The notes below the pieces were generated by a model. It was not told the origin of the DNA. It searched no databases and was given only the letters and a program-made list of their open reading frames with translations. A stretch of 64,000 bases of DNA from positions 62,001 to 126,000 of the forward strand of contig NZ_JAIBOA010000010.1 in assembly GCF_019458805.1 (NCBI RefSeq). The letters run 5' to 3'. This DNA comes from Actinomadura parmotrematis. Its GTDB lineage: Bacteria > Actinomycetota > Actinomycetes > Streptosporangiales > Streptosporangiaceae. This document shows positions 14,464-24,542 of this stretch, in pieces. The translations under genes were made by a program, and so were the position numbers. The first letter of the stretch is position 1, and the number at the start of each line of letters is the position of its first letter.

Positions 14464-16077
14464 TCAGGCGGCGACCAGGTCGCCGGTGTCGTCGACCTCG
14501 GCCGTGGCCTCGTCGCGGCCGAACAGGCCGACGAGGGTGAGGGCGCCCGCGGCGGCGGCGCAGATTCCGGCGACGAGGAAGGCGGTGTTGTAGGCGCTGC
14601 CGAGCGCGTCGAAGGCCAGCGCGTGGAGCTGCTGCGGCATCGGGACGGGCTGGGGGGACGGGCCCGCGCCCGGCACGACGGGCATCGAGTTGAGGGCCAT
14701 GGCGCCGCCCTCGTGGGCGATGCCGCCGGCGACGTCGGAGTAGGGGTGCGCGAGGCCGGACGCGCCGAGGGCCGCGCCGAGGCCGGCGTGCACGGTGTCG
14801 TTGGCCCGGCCGATCGCCAGGGCGGCGATGAGGACGGGGCCGAGGGCGAAGCCGAAGTCGCGGAGCAGGTTCGTGGTGGCGCTCGCCATGCCGGCGAGGC
14901 GGACCGGGACGGTGTTGATCGCGACGGCGGTGATGGAGCCGACGGTCAGCGCGAAGCCGGCGCCGAGGGCGAGCATCGGCGGGATGAAGCGGGTCCAGCT
15001 CATGTCGGCGACGTCGAAGGTCGAGCACCAGAGGCCGGCGACGGCCATGAGGGCGAACCCGGCGGACAGCACCCAGCGGGGCGACACGGTGCGGATGAGG
15101 CGGGACACGACCGGCACGAGCAGGAAGGCCGGGCCCTGGATGAACAGGAACAGGACGCCGATGCGCAGCGCGCTCTGGTGCTGGACGGCGCCGAGCCAGA
15201 TGCTCATCGAGTAGCAGATCGCCAGGAAGGCGAACATGCCGACGACGGTGGCGGCCGCGACGACGGCGTAGGCGCGGTTGGCGAACAGGTGCAGGTTCAG
15301 CAGGGGCACGCCGGTGCGCAGCTCGATCGCGACGAAGGCGGCGAGCAGGACGATCCCGGCGGCGAACGCGCCGATGATCTCGGGGCGGGCGAAGCCGCTC
15401 TCCGAGCCCTGGGTGGCGGCGAACAGCAGCGCGACGAGGCCGAGGGCGAGGGTGAGCTGGCCGGGGACGTCGAGCCGGCGGCCCTCGGGGGCCTTGGAGT
15501 CGGTCGCCCGGAAGGTGAGCACGAAGGAGAGCACGGCGGCGGCGATGACGACGGCGTAGGCGCCGCGCCAGCTGCCGTTCTCGGCGAAGGCGCCGCCGAG
15601 CAGCGGGGAGATCGCGGCGCCGATGGACAGGAAGCCCGCCCAGAGCGCGATGGACCGCGCCCGGCCCTCCTCGTCGGTGGCGACGGCGGCGATCAGCGCC
15701 AGCGAGATCGGGTAGAGGATCGCGGCGCCGAGGCCGGCGACGACCTGGCCGGCCCACATCACCTCGACGCTGCGAGCGAGGCAGCAGACCAGCGCGCCGG
15801 CGACGGTGAGGGCCGCGCCGGCCTGGAGCAGCCGCTTGCGGCCGAACAGGTCGCCGATCACGCCGGTGGTCAGTTCCAGCACCACCATCGGGATGGCGAA
15901 CGCCGCGGTGATCCAGGTGAGCTGCGACCCGGTGGTCGAGAACTCCTGCTGGAAGGTTCCGTTCAGGGCGCCGGGCAGCGAGTACGCCACCTGGGCCAGC
16001 AGCACCGCGGAACAGCCGGCGATCACCGTTGGGGTGTAGCCCGGCGCACGCGCGCCGGACAACGGCCTCTGGGCCAT
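14464..16077 (-). CDS. MFS transporter, DHA2 (14-TMS) type
   Basis: A 537-residue proton-coupled exporter with about 14 hydrophobic segments. Motif A is visible in the loop GDLFGRKRLLQAG, and motif C-like Gly/Pro sequence lies in segment five. This family expels drugs, dyes and antibiotics from the cytoplasm. AAGGAG stands 7 bp before the ATG at 16077. It is downstream of the IclR gene on the same strand, 179 bp apart, so it is probably separately transcribed. Two short palindromes lie in the gap. The link to aromatic-acid transport is weak because gentisate-type carriers are usually 12-TMS AAHS proteins. Confidence 0.85.
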   Translation of the reverse strand: MAQRPLSGARAPGYTPTVIAGCSAVLLAQVAYSLPGALNGTFQQEFSTTGSQLTWITAAFAIPMVVLELTTGVIGDLFGRKRLLQAGAALTVAGALVCCLARSVEVMWAGQVVAGLGAAILYPISLALIAAVATDEEGRARSIALWAGFLSIGAAISPLLGGAFAENGSWRGAYAVVIAAAVLSFVLTFRATDSKAPEGRRLDVPGQLTLALGLVALLFAATQGSESGFARPEIIGAFAAGIVLLAAFVAIELRTGVPLLNLHLFANRAYAVVAAATVVGMFAFLAICYSMSIWLGAVQHQSALRIGVLFLFIQGPAFLLVPVVSRLIRTVSPRWVLSAGFALMAVAGLWCSTFDVADMSWTRFIPPMLALGAGFALTVGSITAVAINTVPVRLAGMASATTNLLRDFGFALGPVLIAALAIGRANDTVHAGLGAALGASGLAHPYSDVAGGIAHEGGAMALNSMPVVPGAGPSPQPVPMPQQLHALAFDALGSAYNTAFLVAGICAAAAGALTLVGLFGRDEATAEVDDTGDLVAA

Positions 16078-16194
16078 GTTGGGACTCCTTGTTCTTCCGG
16101 GGCGCGGTCCCGTGCTCACAGGCGCGCGGCCGGAGCAAGGTCCTGTGAGCGGGATCACCCCCTGTTGCCGAGCACGGTGTCACATTGATTTACA

Positions 16195-16223
16195 TGACGT
16201 CAAGAGTCCGGCTCATACGTATG
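16195..16223. promoter_or_regulatory. Two short palindromes upstream of the MFS gene
   Basis: TGACGTCA (16195-16202) and CATACGTATG (16214-16223) lie in the 179-bp gap upstream of the exporter gene. They may be operator half-sites of an unlinked repressor. Eight- and ten-base palindromes can arise by chance, so support is modest. Confidence 0.3.
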
Positions 16224-16256
16224 CCGATCGGGTGTCGTGCCAGGTGGGAGGCCGGT

Positions 16257-17030
16257 TCAGCCCGCGAGGTCGCGCTCCAGCGCCTCGGCGGTCGCCCGCA
16301 GCGTGGCGACGAGCGACGGCAGCCGCTCCTTCTCGTAGCGGGCGCTCGGCATCGACACCGACAGGCCGGCCGCGACCTCCCCGTCCGGGGTGTGGACGCG
16401 GACGCCGATCGCGACGACGCCCCGCTCCGAGCGGCCCTGGTTGACCGCGAAGCCGTTGCGGCGCACCCGCGCGAGGTCCGCCCGCAGCGCGTCCAGGTCG
16501 GGGCCGTCGTCGGGACGGTCGGCGCCGGCGGCGTAGAGCGCGTCCAGCCGGTCGGGCGGCAGTTCGGCGAGCAGCAGCAGCCCGGCGGTGGTGCGGTGCG
16601 CGGGGAAGACCATCCCCTCGCGCGACCCGACGCGCAGGACCTGCCGCGACTCGACGCTGGCGATGAAGCGGACGGTCGCGCCGGTGCGGACGGTGAGGTT
16701 GGCCGACTCCCCGACCAGCTCGACCAGCCGGTGCAGGTGCGGCAGCGCGGCGGCGCGCAGCCGCGCTGCGGCGGACTGGGAGTGGGCGGCGAGCTCCAGG
16801 ACGGGGCCGACGCGGTAGGCGCGGCCCTCGTCGCGGACGGCGAAGTCGCGGTAGACGAGCATCGCGAGCAGCCGGTGCGCGGTGGAGTTGGCGACGCCGA
16901 GCCGCCGCGCGACCTCGGTGACGGTGAGCGGACCCTCCAGTTGCAGCATCGTCGCGATGCGCAGGGCGTTGTCGACGCTGGCGATCGCGTACGGCGGCGG
17001 CACTTTGAACGGCTTGTCCACCGGGGTCAC
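16257..17030 (-). CDS. IclR-family transcriptional regulator
   Basis: About 257 residues. The N-terminal winged HTH (SVDNALRIATMLQLEGPLTV, TEVARRLGVANSTAHRLLAM) is followed by an IclR effector domain (about 90-250) with GSREGMVFPAHRTTAGLLLL and a conserved C-terminal SVSMPSARY. Regulators of this family sense aromatic acids and commonly control divergent catabolic operons. The gentisate operon starts only 50 bp away in the other direction, so it is the likely target. The start is uncertain: GTG at 17030 or 17021, neither with a clear ribosome site. Confidence 0.85.
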   Translation of the reverse strand: MTPVDKPFKVPPPYAIASVDNALRIATMLQLEGPLTVTEVARRLGVANSTAHRLLAMLVYRDFAVRDEGRAYRVGPVLELAAHSQSAAARLRAAALPHLHRLVELVGESANLTVRTGATVRFIASVESRQVLRVGSREGMVFPAHRTTAGLLLLAELPPDRLDALYAAGADRPDDGPDLDALRADLARVRRNGFAVNQGRSERGVVAIGVRVHTPDGEVAAGLSVSMPSARYEKERLPSLVATLRATAEALERDLAG

Positions 17031-17032
17031 CG

Positions 17033-17049
17033 ATTCTGCAGAGAAGAAT
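17033..17049. promoter_or_regulatory. Inverted repeat between iclR-type gene and gentisate operon
   Basis: ATTCT (17033-17037) and AGAAT (17045-17049) are separated by seven bases, in the 50-bp divergent gap. This is the likely operator region for the IclR protein. The arms are short, so the exact site is a guess. Confidence 0.35.
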
Positions 17050-17080
17050 TTCCTGTTCCGCACAGCGTACAAGCAGCACG

Positions 17081-18259
17081 ATGGCGGCCATGACCAGTAC
17101 ACCCGTCGAGGCGCGCGCGGGGTCGCCGGTGGACTCCCCCGTGACGCTGCGCGCCACCGCCGCGCCCGGCCAGCCGGACGTCACCCCCGAGCTGGAGGAG
17201 CTCTACCGCGGCTTCGAGGCGGAGCTGCTCGTCCCGCTGTGGACCGAGATCGGCGACCTCATGCCGGCGCACCCGCGCTCGCGCGCCCTGCCCCACCGCT
17301 GGACGTGGGAGCGGCTGGTCCGCCTCGCCGAGGGCGCCGGGCGGCTCGTCCCGGTCGGCCGCGGCGGCGAGCGCCGCGCGATCGCGCTCGCCAACCCGGG
17401 CCTCGGCGGCCGCCCGTTCGCGACGCCGACGCTGTGGGCGGCGATCCAGTACCTGATGCCCGGCGAGGACGCCCCCGAGCACCGCCACACCCAGCACGCC
17501 TTCCGCTTCGTCGTGGAGGGCTCGGGCGTGTGGACGGTCGTCGGCGGCGACCCGGTGCCGATGAACCGGGGCGACTTCCTGCCGCAGGCGGGCTGGAACT
17601 GGCACGCCCACCACAACGCCACCGACCGGCCGATGGCGTGGATCGACGGGCTCGACATCCCGTTCCAGTACCTGGCCGAGGCGCAGTTCTTCGAGTTCGG
17701 CCGCGACGGGATCTCGGGCGCCGAGCGCATCACGCCCGAGCGGTCGCGGTCCGAGCGGCTCTGGGGCCACCCGGGCCTCAGCCCCGTCGGCGCCCGGCAC
17801 ACCGCCCCGGGCTCGCCGCTGCTCTCCTACAAGTGGGAGTACACCGACCGCGCCCTCGCCGACCAGCTCGCGCTGGAGCGGGAGGGCCACGCCGCGACGG
17901 TGGAGCCGGGCCACGCCGCCGTCCGGTTCAGCAACCCCGTGGACGGCGCCGACGTGCTGCCGACGCTGCGCGCGGAGTTCCACCGCGTCGCGCGGGGCGC
18001 CGAGACGGCCCCGGTCCGCGAGACCGGTTCGAGCGTCTTCCAGGTCTTCGACGGCTCCGGCACGGTGACGGTCGGCGACCGCACCTGGACGGTGGCGCGC
18101 GGGGACCTGTTCGTCGTCCCGTCCTGGGAGCCGTTCTCCGCCCGGTCCGAGGCCGGCGCGTCCGACTCCGACTCCGGCGCCCTCGACCTGTTCCGCTTCT
18201 CCGACGCGCCCGTCTTCGAGGCGCTGAGGCTCCACCGAACCACCAAGGACTCCCGATGA
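17081..18259 (+). CDS. Gentisate 1,2-dioxygenase
   Basis: A 392-residue double-cupin Fe(II) enzyme that opens gentisate to maleylpyruvate with O2. Metal ligands are in EHRHTQHAFRF (H134, H136) and in the following cupin motif WNWHAHHN (H175, H177). A second cupin without full ligands follows at about 290-375. Length and motifs match bacterial gentisate dioxygenases. It is the first gene of a four-gene operon, and its stop overlaps the next start as ATGA. ATG 17081 and ATG 17090 are both possible; the ribosome site is weak. Confidence 0.9.
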   Translation: MAAMTSTPVEARAGSPVDSPVTLRATAAPGQPDVTPELEELYRGFEAELLVPLWTEIGDLMPAHPRSRALPHRWTWERLVRLAEGAGRLVPVGRGGERRAIALANPGLGGRPFATPTLWAAIQYLMPGEDAPEHRHTQHAFRFVVEGSGVWTVVGGDPVPMNRGDFLPQAGWNWHAHHNATDRPMAWIDGLDIPFQYLAEAQFFEFGRDGISGAERITPERSRSERLWGHPGLSPVGARHTAPGSPLLSYKWEYTDRALADQLALEREGHAATVEPGHAAVRFSNPVDGADVLPTLRAEFHRVARGAETAPVRETGSSVFQVFDGSGTVTVGDRTWTVARGDLFVVPSWEPFSARSEAGASDSDSGALDLFRFSDAPVFEALRLHRTTKDSR

Positions 18260-19086
18260 AGCTCGCCACGATCCGCACCGGCGAGGGCACGCGCGCCGTC
18301 CGCCTCGACGGCGGCCGCCTCGTCGACCTCGGCTACCCCGACCTCGGCGCCCTGCTCGCCGAGCCGGACTGGCGCGAGAAGGCCGCCGCCGAGGGCACGA
18401 CGACCTACGACGCCGAGGGCGCCGACTTCGCGCCGGTCGTGCCGGACCCGTCCAAGGTGATCTGCGTCGGGCACAACTACTCCAACCACATCAAGGAGAT
18501 GGGGCGGGAGCTGCCGTCCTACCCGACGCTGTTCCCCAAGTACGCCGACACCCTCGCGGGCGCGCGCGACGCCATCGTCAAGCCCGCCGAGACGGGCGCG
18601 CTGGACTGGGAGGTGGAGCTCGTCGTCGTGATCGGCAAGGAGGTCCGCCGCGCGGACGGCGCCGGGGCCGAGGCCGCGATCGCGGGCTTCACCGTCATGA
18701 ACGACGTGTCGGTCCGCGACTGGCAGTTCCGCACGGTCGAGTGGACGCAGGGCAAGATCTGGGACTCCTCGACGCCGGTCGGCCCCTACCTGGTCACCCC
18801 CGACGAGGTCGGCGGCGCCCGCCCCGCCCTCAAGGTCACGACCACCGTCGACGGGCAGGTCATGCAGTCCGACGACACCGGCACGCTGCTGTTCGACCCG
18901 GTCTTCCTGGTCGAGTACATCTCCACGATCATCACGCTGCGGCCCGGCGACCTCATCGCCACCGGCACCCCGGCCGGCGTCGGCCACGCCCGCGACCCGA
19001 AGGTCTACCTGACCGGCGGCGAGACCGTCGTGACCGAGGTCGAGGGCGTCGGCGCCTGCACCAACCTGATCGTCGGGGACGCCTGA
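18256..19086 (+). CDS. Fumarylacetoacetate hydrolase family, fumarylpyruvate hydrolase
   Basis: A 276-residue FAH-fold enzyme, the last step of the gentisate route, cleaving fumarylpyruvate to fumarate and pyruvate. The motif VGHNYSNH marks the start of the catalytic domain. Metal ligands are the EVE pair in DWEVELVVVIG and the downstream Asp in VMNDVSVRDWQ; GDLIATGTPAGVG is the family C-terminal signature. The ATG overlaps the dioxygenase stop by four bases, and its own stop overlaps the isomerase ATG by one, so the three are translationally coupled. Confidence 0.88.
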   Translation: MKLATIRTGEGTRAVRLDGGRLVDLGYPDLGALLAEPDWREKAAAEGTTTYDAEGADFAPVVPDPSKVICVGHNYSNHIKEMGRELPSYPTLFPKYADTLAGARDAIVKPAETGALDWEVELVVVIGKEVRRADGAGAEAAIAGFTVMNDVSVRDWQFRTVEWTQGKIWDSSTPVGPYLVTPDEVGGARPALKVTTTVDGQVMQSDDTGTLLFDPVFLVEYISTIITLRPGDLIATGTPAGVGHARDPKVYLTGGETVVTEVEGVGACTNLIVGDA

Positions 19087-19715
19087 TGGCCCGCACGCTC
19101 GCGGACGCCCTCGGCTGGGCCGAGGAGGGCACCCGGGGCTTCCTGGACGCGGCCGCCGGCCTCACCGAGCAGGACTACGACGCCCCGTCGCTGCTCCCCG
19201 GCTGGACCCGCCGGCACCTCGTCGGGCACGTCGCGGCGAACGCCGACGCGCTCGGCAACCTGGTGCGCTGGGCCGCGACCGGCGAGCCGACGCCGATGTA
19301 CGCCTCGCCGGAGGAGCGGGCGGCCGGGATCGAGCGCGGCGCGCGCCTGAGCGCCGCCGAGCTCGCCGCCTGGCTGGAGCGCTCCGCCGCGACGCTGCGG
19401 GCCGGCATGGACGGGCTGTCCGAAGAGCGGTGGCGGGCGGAGGTGCTCACCGCGCAGGGCCGGGCGGTGCCCGCCGCCGAGATCCCCTGGATGCGGTCGC
19501 GGGAGATCTTCATCCACGCCGTCGACCTGGACCGCGGGGTGACGTTCGCCGACCTGCCGCCCGCCTTCCTGGACGCCCTGGTCGCCGACATCGCCGCCAA
19601 GCGGGGCCTGGACGCCGCCAAGCTGCCGCCCGGCCCGCGCGCCGAGGTGGCCGCCTGGCTCGCCGGGCGTCCGCACACCCTGACGGACGCGCCCGCCCTC
19701 GGCCCCTGGCTCTGA
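19086..19715 (+). CDS. Mycothiol-dependent maleylpyruvate isomerase
   Basis: A 209-residue DinB/MDMPI-fold enzyme converting maleylpyruvate to fumarylpyruvate with mycothiol as cofactor. The zinc triad of the family is visible: H48 (LVGHVAANADAL), E140 and H144 (SREIFIHAVDL). This form is confined to actinobacteria, replacing the glutathione-dependent isomerase of Gram-negatives. The TGATG overlap with the preceding gene and the position between the ring-cleavage partners support the assignment. Confidence 0.88.
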   Translation: MARTLADALGWAEEGTRGFLDAAAGLTEQDYDAPSLLPGWTRRHLVGHVAANADALGNLVRWAATGEPTPMYASPEERAAGIERGARLSAAELAAWLERSAATLRAGMDGLSEERWRAEVLTAQGRAVPAAEIPWMRSREIFIHAVDLDRGVTFADLPPAFLDALVADIAAKRGLDAAKLPPGPRAEVAAWLAGRPHTLTDAPALGPWL

Positions 19716-19737
19716 ACGCGTGCGGAGAGAAGAGAGC

Positions 19738-21000
19738 ATGAGCGACCCTGATGTGATCGTCGTCGGCGGCGGGATCGGCGGGCTCGGCGCGGCGTACGCG
19801 CTGGCCCGCCGGGGCCTCGCGGTCCGCCTGCTGGAGAAGGCGTCCGCCTTCGGCGAGGTCGGCGCCGGCATCCAGCTCGCCCCCAACTGCACCCGCATCC
19901 TCGACGACTACGGCCTGCTGGACGAGGCGCGGGCCCGCGGCGTCGTCCCCGACGCGATGATCATGCGGGACGCCGTCGACGGCGCCGAGCTGACCCGCTT
20001 GGACCTGCGCGACCTGGAGCGCCGCTACGGCTTCCCCTACCTGGTCATCCACCGCAGCGACCTGCACGCCATGCTGCTGCGGGCCTGCGAGCGCGCCGGC
20101 GTCGAGCTGCTGACCTCGCGGCGGGTCGTGGGCTACGCCGGTACCGAGGACGGCGCCCGCGTGACGCTCGCGGACGGCCGCACCGAGCAGGCGCGCGTCG
20201 TCATCGCCGCCGACGGCCTGCACTCGGTGGCGCGCGGGCTGGTGGTGGACGACGCGCCGGTCTCCTCCGCCTACGTCGCCTACCGCGGCACGACGCCGAC
20301 CGCGTCCGGGCGGGCCGCGACGGTCGACCTCAGCGAGGTCGTCGTCTACGTCGGGCCCGGCTGCCACCTCGTCCACTACGGGCTGCGCGGCGGCGAGCTG
20401 CTGAACCAGGTCGCGGTGTTCGAGTCGCCGAAGGCGCTCGCCGGCGACGCCGATTGGGGCACGCCCGACGAGCTGGACGCGGCGTTCGAGGGGACCTGCG
20501 ACTTCGTGCGCGGCGGCCTGCCCGACATGTGGCGCGACAAGTGGTGGCGGATGTACGACCGCGACCCGGTCATGACGTGGGTGAGCGGGAGCGTCGCGCT
20601 GCTCGGCGACGCCGCCCATCCCCCGCTGCAGTACATCGCGCAGGGCGCGATCATGGCGATCGAGGACGGCTGGGTGCTCGGCGAGCACGTCGCCCGGCGC
20701 ACCGCCGCCGACGGGTCGGTGGACTGGCCCGCCGTCCTCGCCGCCTACCAGGCCGTGCGGCCCGAGCACTGCCGCCGCGTGCTCGCCACCTCGCGCGCCT
20801 GGGGCGAGCTGTGGCACCTGGACGGGCTGCCCCGGCGGCAGCGCAACGTCCTGCTGCGCGAGCGCGACACCTACGACTACGCGTTCGTGGACTGGCTCTA
20901 CGGGCCGACCGCGCTGGACCCCGCCGACGAGCCGCCGATGTTCGCGCCCGTGCCGCTGGCGTCCGCGCGCACGGACGCGCTCGCCGAGTCCCGCAGCTGA
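19738..21000 (+). CDS. 3-hydroxybenzoate 6-hydroxylase (FAD monooxygenase)
   Basis: A 420-residue flavoprotein of the PHBH class that makes gentisate from 3-hydroxybenzoate with NAD(P)H and O2. The FAD motifs are in order: GGGIGGLGAAYALARRG near the N-terminus, the DG motif (VVIAADGLHSVARG), and GDAAHPPLQYIAQG near 290. The ATG at 19738 follows GGAGAGAAGAG. It is the last gene of the operon. A salicylate 5-hydroxylase-like activity is the main alternative, but that enzyme is usually multicomponent, so 3-hydroxybenzoate fits best. Confidence 0.85.
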   Translation: MSDPDVIVVGGGIGGLGAAYALARRGLAVRLLEKASAFGEVGAGIQLAPNCTRILDDYGLLDEARARGVVPDAMIMRDAVDGAELTRLDLRDLERRYGFPYLVIHRSDLHAMLLRACERAGVELLTSRRVVGYAGTEDGARVTLADGRTEQARVVIAADGLHSVARGLVVDDAPVSSAYVAYRGTTPTASGRAATVDLSEVVVYVGPGCHLVHYGLRGGELLNQVAVFESPKALAGDADWGTPDELDAAFEGTCDFVRGGLPDMWRDKWWRMYDRDPVMTWVSGSVALLGDAAHPPLQYIAQGAIMAIEDGWVLGEHVARRTAADGSVDWPAVLAAYQAVRPEHCRRVLATSRAWGELWHLDGLPRRQRNVLLRERDTYDYAFVDWLYGPTALDPADEPPMFAPVPLASARTDALAESRS

Positions 21001-21015
21001 CTCCCGGAAGCGGGC

Positions 21016-21049
21016 GAGGACCCGGAGCCACGGTCGGCTCCGGGTCCTC
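21016..21049. terminator. Bidirectional terminator
   Basis: GAGGACCCGGAGCC (21016-21029) pairs perfectly with GGCTCCGGGTCCTC (21036-21049) around a six-base loop. It separates the convergent gentisate and thiolase/CoA-transferase operons. Confidence 0.8.
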
Positions 21050-21057
21050 GTCGTATA

Positions 21058-21690
21058 TCAGGCGGCCTCGACGGGGACGGGCAGCCGCTCGCGGAGCTCG
21101 TCCAGCGTGACGCCGAAGGTCTCCCGCACGGCCGCGCCGTCCGGGCCGACGTCGATGACGGCGACGTCGGTGTAGACGCGGCTGACGCACCCGACGCCGG
21201 TCAGCGGGTAGGTACATGCGGGGACCAGCTTGGAGCGGCCCCGCTTGTCGAACAGCGTCATCATCACGAAGACCTGCTTGGCGCCGATCGCCAGGTCCAT
21301 CGCGCCGCCGACGGCGGGGATCGCGTCGGGCTCGCCGGTGTGCCAGTTCGCGAGGTCGCCCGCCGCCGAGACCTGGAACGCGCCGAGCACGCAGACGTCC
21401 AGGTGGCCGCCGCGCATCATCGCGAACGAGTCGGCGTGGTGGAAGTAGGACGCGCCGGGCAGCTCGGTCACCGGGACCTTGCCGGCGTTGGTGAGGTCGG
21501 GGTCGACGGCGCCGCCGGTCGCGGCGGGGCCCATGTTGAGCATGCCGTTCTCGGTGTGCAGCACGATGCCCGACCCGTCCGGCAGGTGGTCGGCGACCTT
21601 GGTGGGGCGGCCGATGCCGAGGTTGACGTAGGAGCCGGCCGGGATGTCGCGGGCGACGACCGCCGCGAGCTCGTCGGTACTGAGGGACAT
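21058..21690 (-). CDS. pcaJ: 3-oxoadipate (3-oxoacid) CoA-transferase, beta subunit
   Basis: A 210-residue class I CoA-transferase subunit B. The catalytic glutamate is E47 in HTENGML, and NLGIGRPT is the family N-terminal motif. With the alpha subunit it moves CoA from succinyl-CoA to 3-oxoadipate in the beta-ketoadipate pathway. It starts two bases after the alpha-subunit stop. The pathway assignment rests on the adjacent thiolase; a general acetoacetate transferase is the alternative. Confidence 0.85.
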   Translation of the reverse strand: MSLSTDELAAVVARDIPAGSYVNLGIGRPTKVADHLPDGSGIVLHTENGMLNMGPAATGGAVDPDLTNAGKVPVTELPGASYFHHADSFAMMRGGHLDVCVLGAFQVSAAGDLANWHTGEPDAIPAVGGAMDLAIGAKQVFVMMTLFDKRGRSKLVPACTYPLTGVGCVSRVYTDVAVIDVGPDGAAVRETFGVTLDELRERLPVPVEAA

Positions 21691-21692
21691 GG

Positions 21693-22384
21693 TCAGCGCG
21701 CTCCCTGGACGGTGTAGTGCCGCTCCTCGGCGCGCACGACGCGGTCGACGTAGATGCCGGGCGTGACGACCGCCTCGGGGTCCAGGCCGCCGGCCGGGAC
21801 GACCGCGCCGACCTGGACGATCGTGGTGGTCGCGGCCGCCGCCATGACGGGGCCGAAGTTGCGGGCGGTCTTGCGGTAGACGAGGTTGCCGAGCGCGTCG
21901 GCGCGGTGCGCGGCGATCAGCGCGACGTCGCCCTTGATCGGGTACTCCAGCACGTGGACGCGCCCGTCGATCGTGCGGGTCTCCTTGCCCTCGGCGAGGG
22001 GGGTGCCGACGCCGGTCGGGCAGTAGAACGCGCCGATGCCGGCGCCCGCGGCGCGCATCCGCTCGGCCAGGTTGCCCTGCGGCACGACCTCCAGGTCGAT
22101 CTTCCCGGCGCGGTAGAGGCCGTCGAAGACGTGGGAGTCGCTCTGCCGGGGGAAGGAGCAGACGACCTTGCGCACCCGTCCCGCCTTGAGCAGCGCGGCG
22201 AGCCCGACGTCGCCGTTGCCGGCGTTGTTGGACACGATGGTGAGACCGGTCGCGCCCTGCCGGATCAGCCCGTCGATGAGGTCGAACGGCATCCCGGCGA
22301 AGCCGAAGCCGCCGACGAGGACGGTGCTGCCGTCCTCGATGCCGGCGACCGCCTCGTCGACCGTGTCGAGGACCCGCGCGCGGC

Positions 22385-22388
<4 letters not shown>
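21693..22388 (-). CDS. pcaI: 3-oxoadipate (3-oxoacid) CoA-transferase, alpha subunit
   Basis: A 231-residue subunit A with the glycine-rich VGGFGFAGMPFDLIDGL motif and the family run TGVGTPLAEGKETR. Its ATG overlaps the thiolase stop by four bases (ATGA), and the beta subunit follows after two bases, so thiolase-alpha-beta form one tight operon, transcribed leftward. Confidence 0.85.
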
Positions 22389-23566
<1,178 letters not shown>

Positions 23567-23590
23567 GGCTCCGAGGCTAGGCGACCCTGC

Positions 23591-23610
23591 TTGATATAGT
23601 GAAGTATCAA
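23591..23610. promoter_or_regulatory. LysR-type binding palindrome
   Basis: TTGATA (23591-23596) and TATCAA (23605-23610) are exact inverted repeats eight bases apart and contain the LysR T-N11-A pattern. They lie in the 72-bp gap between the thiolase and the lysR-type gene, so this is the probable activator site. Confidence 0.65.
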
Positions 23611-23638
23611 TATCCGTGCCGATTGAGATGACACCCAT

Positions 23639-24532
23639 ATGGATCTTCGTCATCTGCGGTACTTCGTGGCCGTCGCCGAGGAGCTCCACTTCGGGCGCGC
23701 CGCCGAGCGCCTCACCATGGCGCAGCCGCCGCTCTCGCAGGCGATCCGGCAGCTGGAGGGCGACCTCGGCGTCGAGCTGCTGCACCGCACCACGCGCCGC
23801 GTCGAGCTCACCGACGCGGGCCGCGGCTACCTCGCACGGGCCCGCCGCATCCTCGGCGAGGTCGACGAGGCCGCGCACGAGGCGCGCCGCGTCGCGGCGG
23901 GCGCCGTCGGGCACCTGGCGATCGGCTGCGTGGGGTCGGCGACCTACAGCCTGCTGCCCGCCCTCTCGCGCGGCCTGTCCCGGGAGCTGCCCGGCGTCGA
24001 CTTCTCCTTCCGCGGCGAGATGCTGGCGCCCGACCAGGCCGCGGCGCTGCGGACCGGCGAGATCGACCTCGCACTGCTGCGGCCGCCCGTCGCCGACCTC
24101 GCCCTCACCGTCCGGCCGCTCCGCCGCGACCGGCTCGTCGTCGCCGTCCCCGCCGACCATCGGCTCGCCGCGCGCGCGCAGGTGCGGGTCGCCGACCTCG
24201 CGGGCACCGGCCTCATCGTGCACTCCGCCGACCGCCGCTCGGTGATGTACGACGTCGTCCTCGGCCTGTTCCGGGACGCCGGGGTCGAGCCCCGCATCCG
24301 CCACGAGGTCGGCGAGACCTCCACGCTGGTCACCCTCGTCGCGGGCGGGCTCGGCGCGGCCGTCGTCCCCGAGCCGGTGACGGCCCTCGCCCTGGACGGC
24401 GTCGCCTTCCGGCCGCTGGTGCGCCCGGCGGCGGGCGTCGACCTCGCCCTGGCCCACCGCACCGACCGCACCGAGCCGCACCTCGCCCGCGCCGTCGCGG
24501 TCGTCCAGCGGATCGTGCGGGCGGGCGGGTGA
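23639..24532 (+). CDS. LysR-family transcriptional regulator
   Basis: A 297-residue regulator. The N-terminal winged HTH is at 1-60 (MDLRHLRYFVAVAEELHFGR, AAERLTMAQPPLSQAIRQLE), followed by a periplasmic-binding-like effector domain. The start and the LHFGRAAERL pattern resemble CatR/BenM-type regulators of aromatic pathways. It is divergent from the pcaF-I-J-like operon, with the inverted repeat between them. It is convergent with the kinase-like gene after 10 bp. The inducer, perhaps a muconate or adipate intermediate, is inferred. Confidence 0.88.
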   Translation: MDLRHLRYFVAVAEELHFGRAAERLTMAQPPLSQAIRQLEGDLGVELLHRTTRRVELTDAGRGYLARARRILGEVDEAAHEARRVAAGAVGHLAIGCVGSATYSLLPALSRGLSRELPGVDFSFRGEMLAPDQAAALRTGEIDLALLRPPVADLALTVRPLRRDRLVVAVPADHRLAARAQVRVADLAGTGLIVHSADRRSVMYDVVLGLFRDAGVEPRIRHEVGETSTLVTLVAGGLGAAVVPEPVTALALDGVAFRPLVRPAAGVDLALAHRTDRTEPHLARAVAVVQRIVRAGG

Positions 24533-24542
24533 GCGCGCGGCG

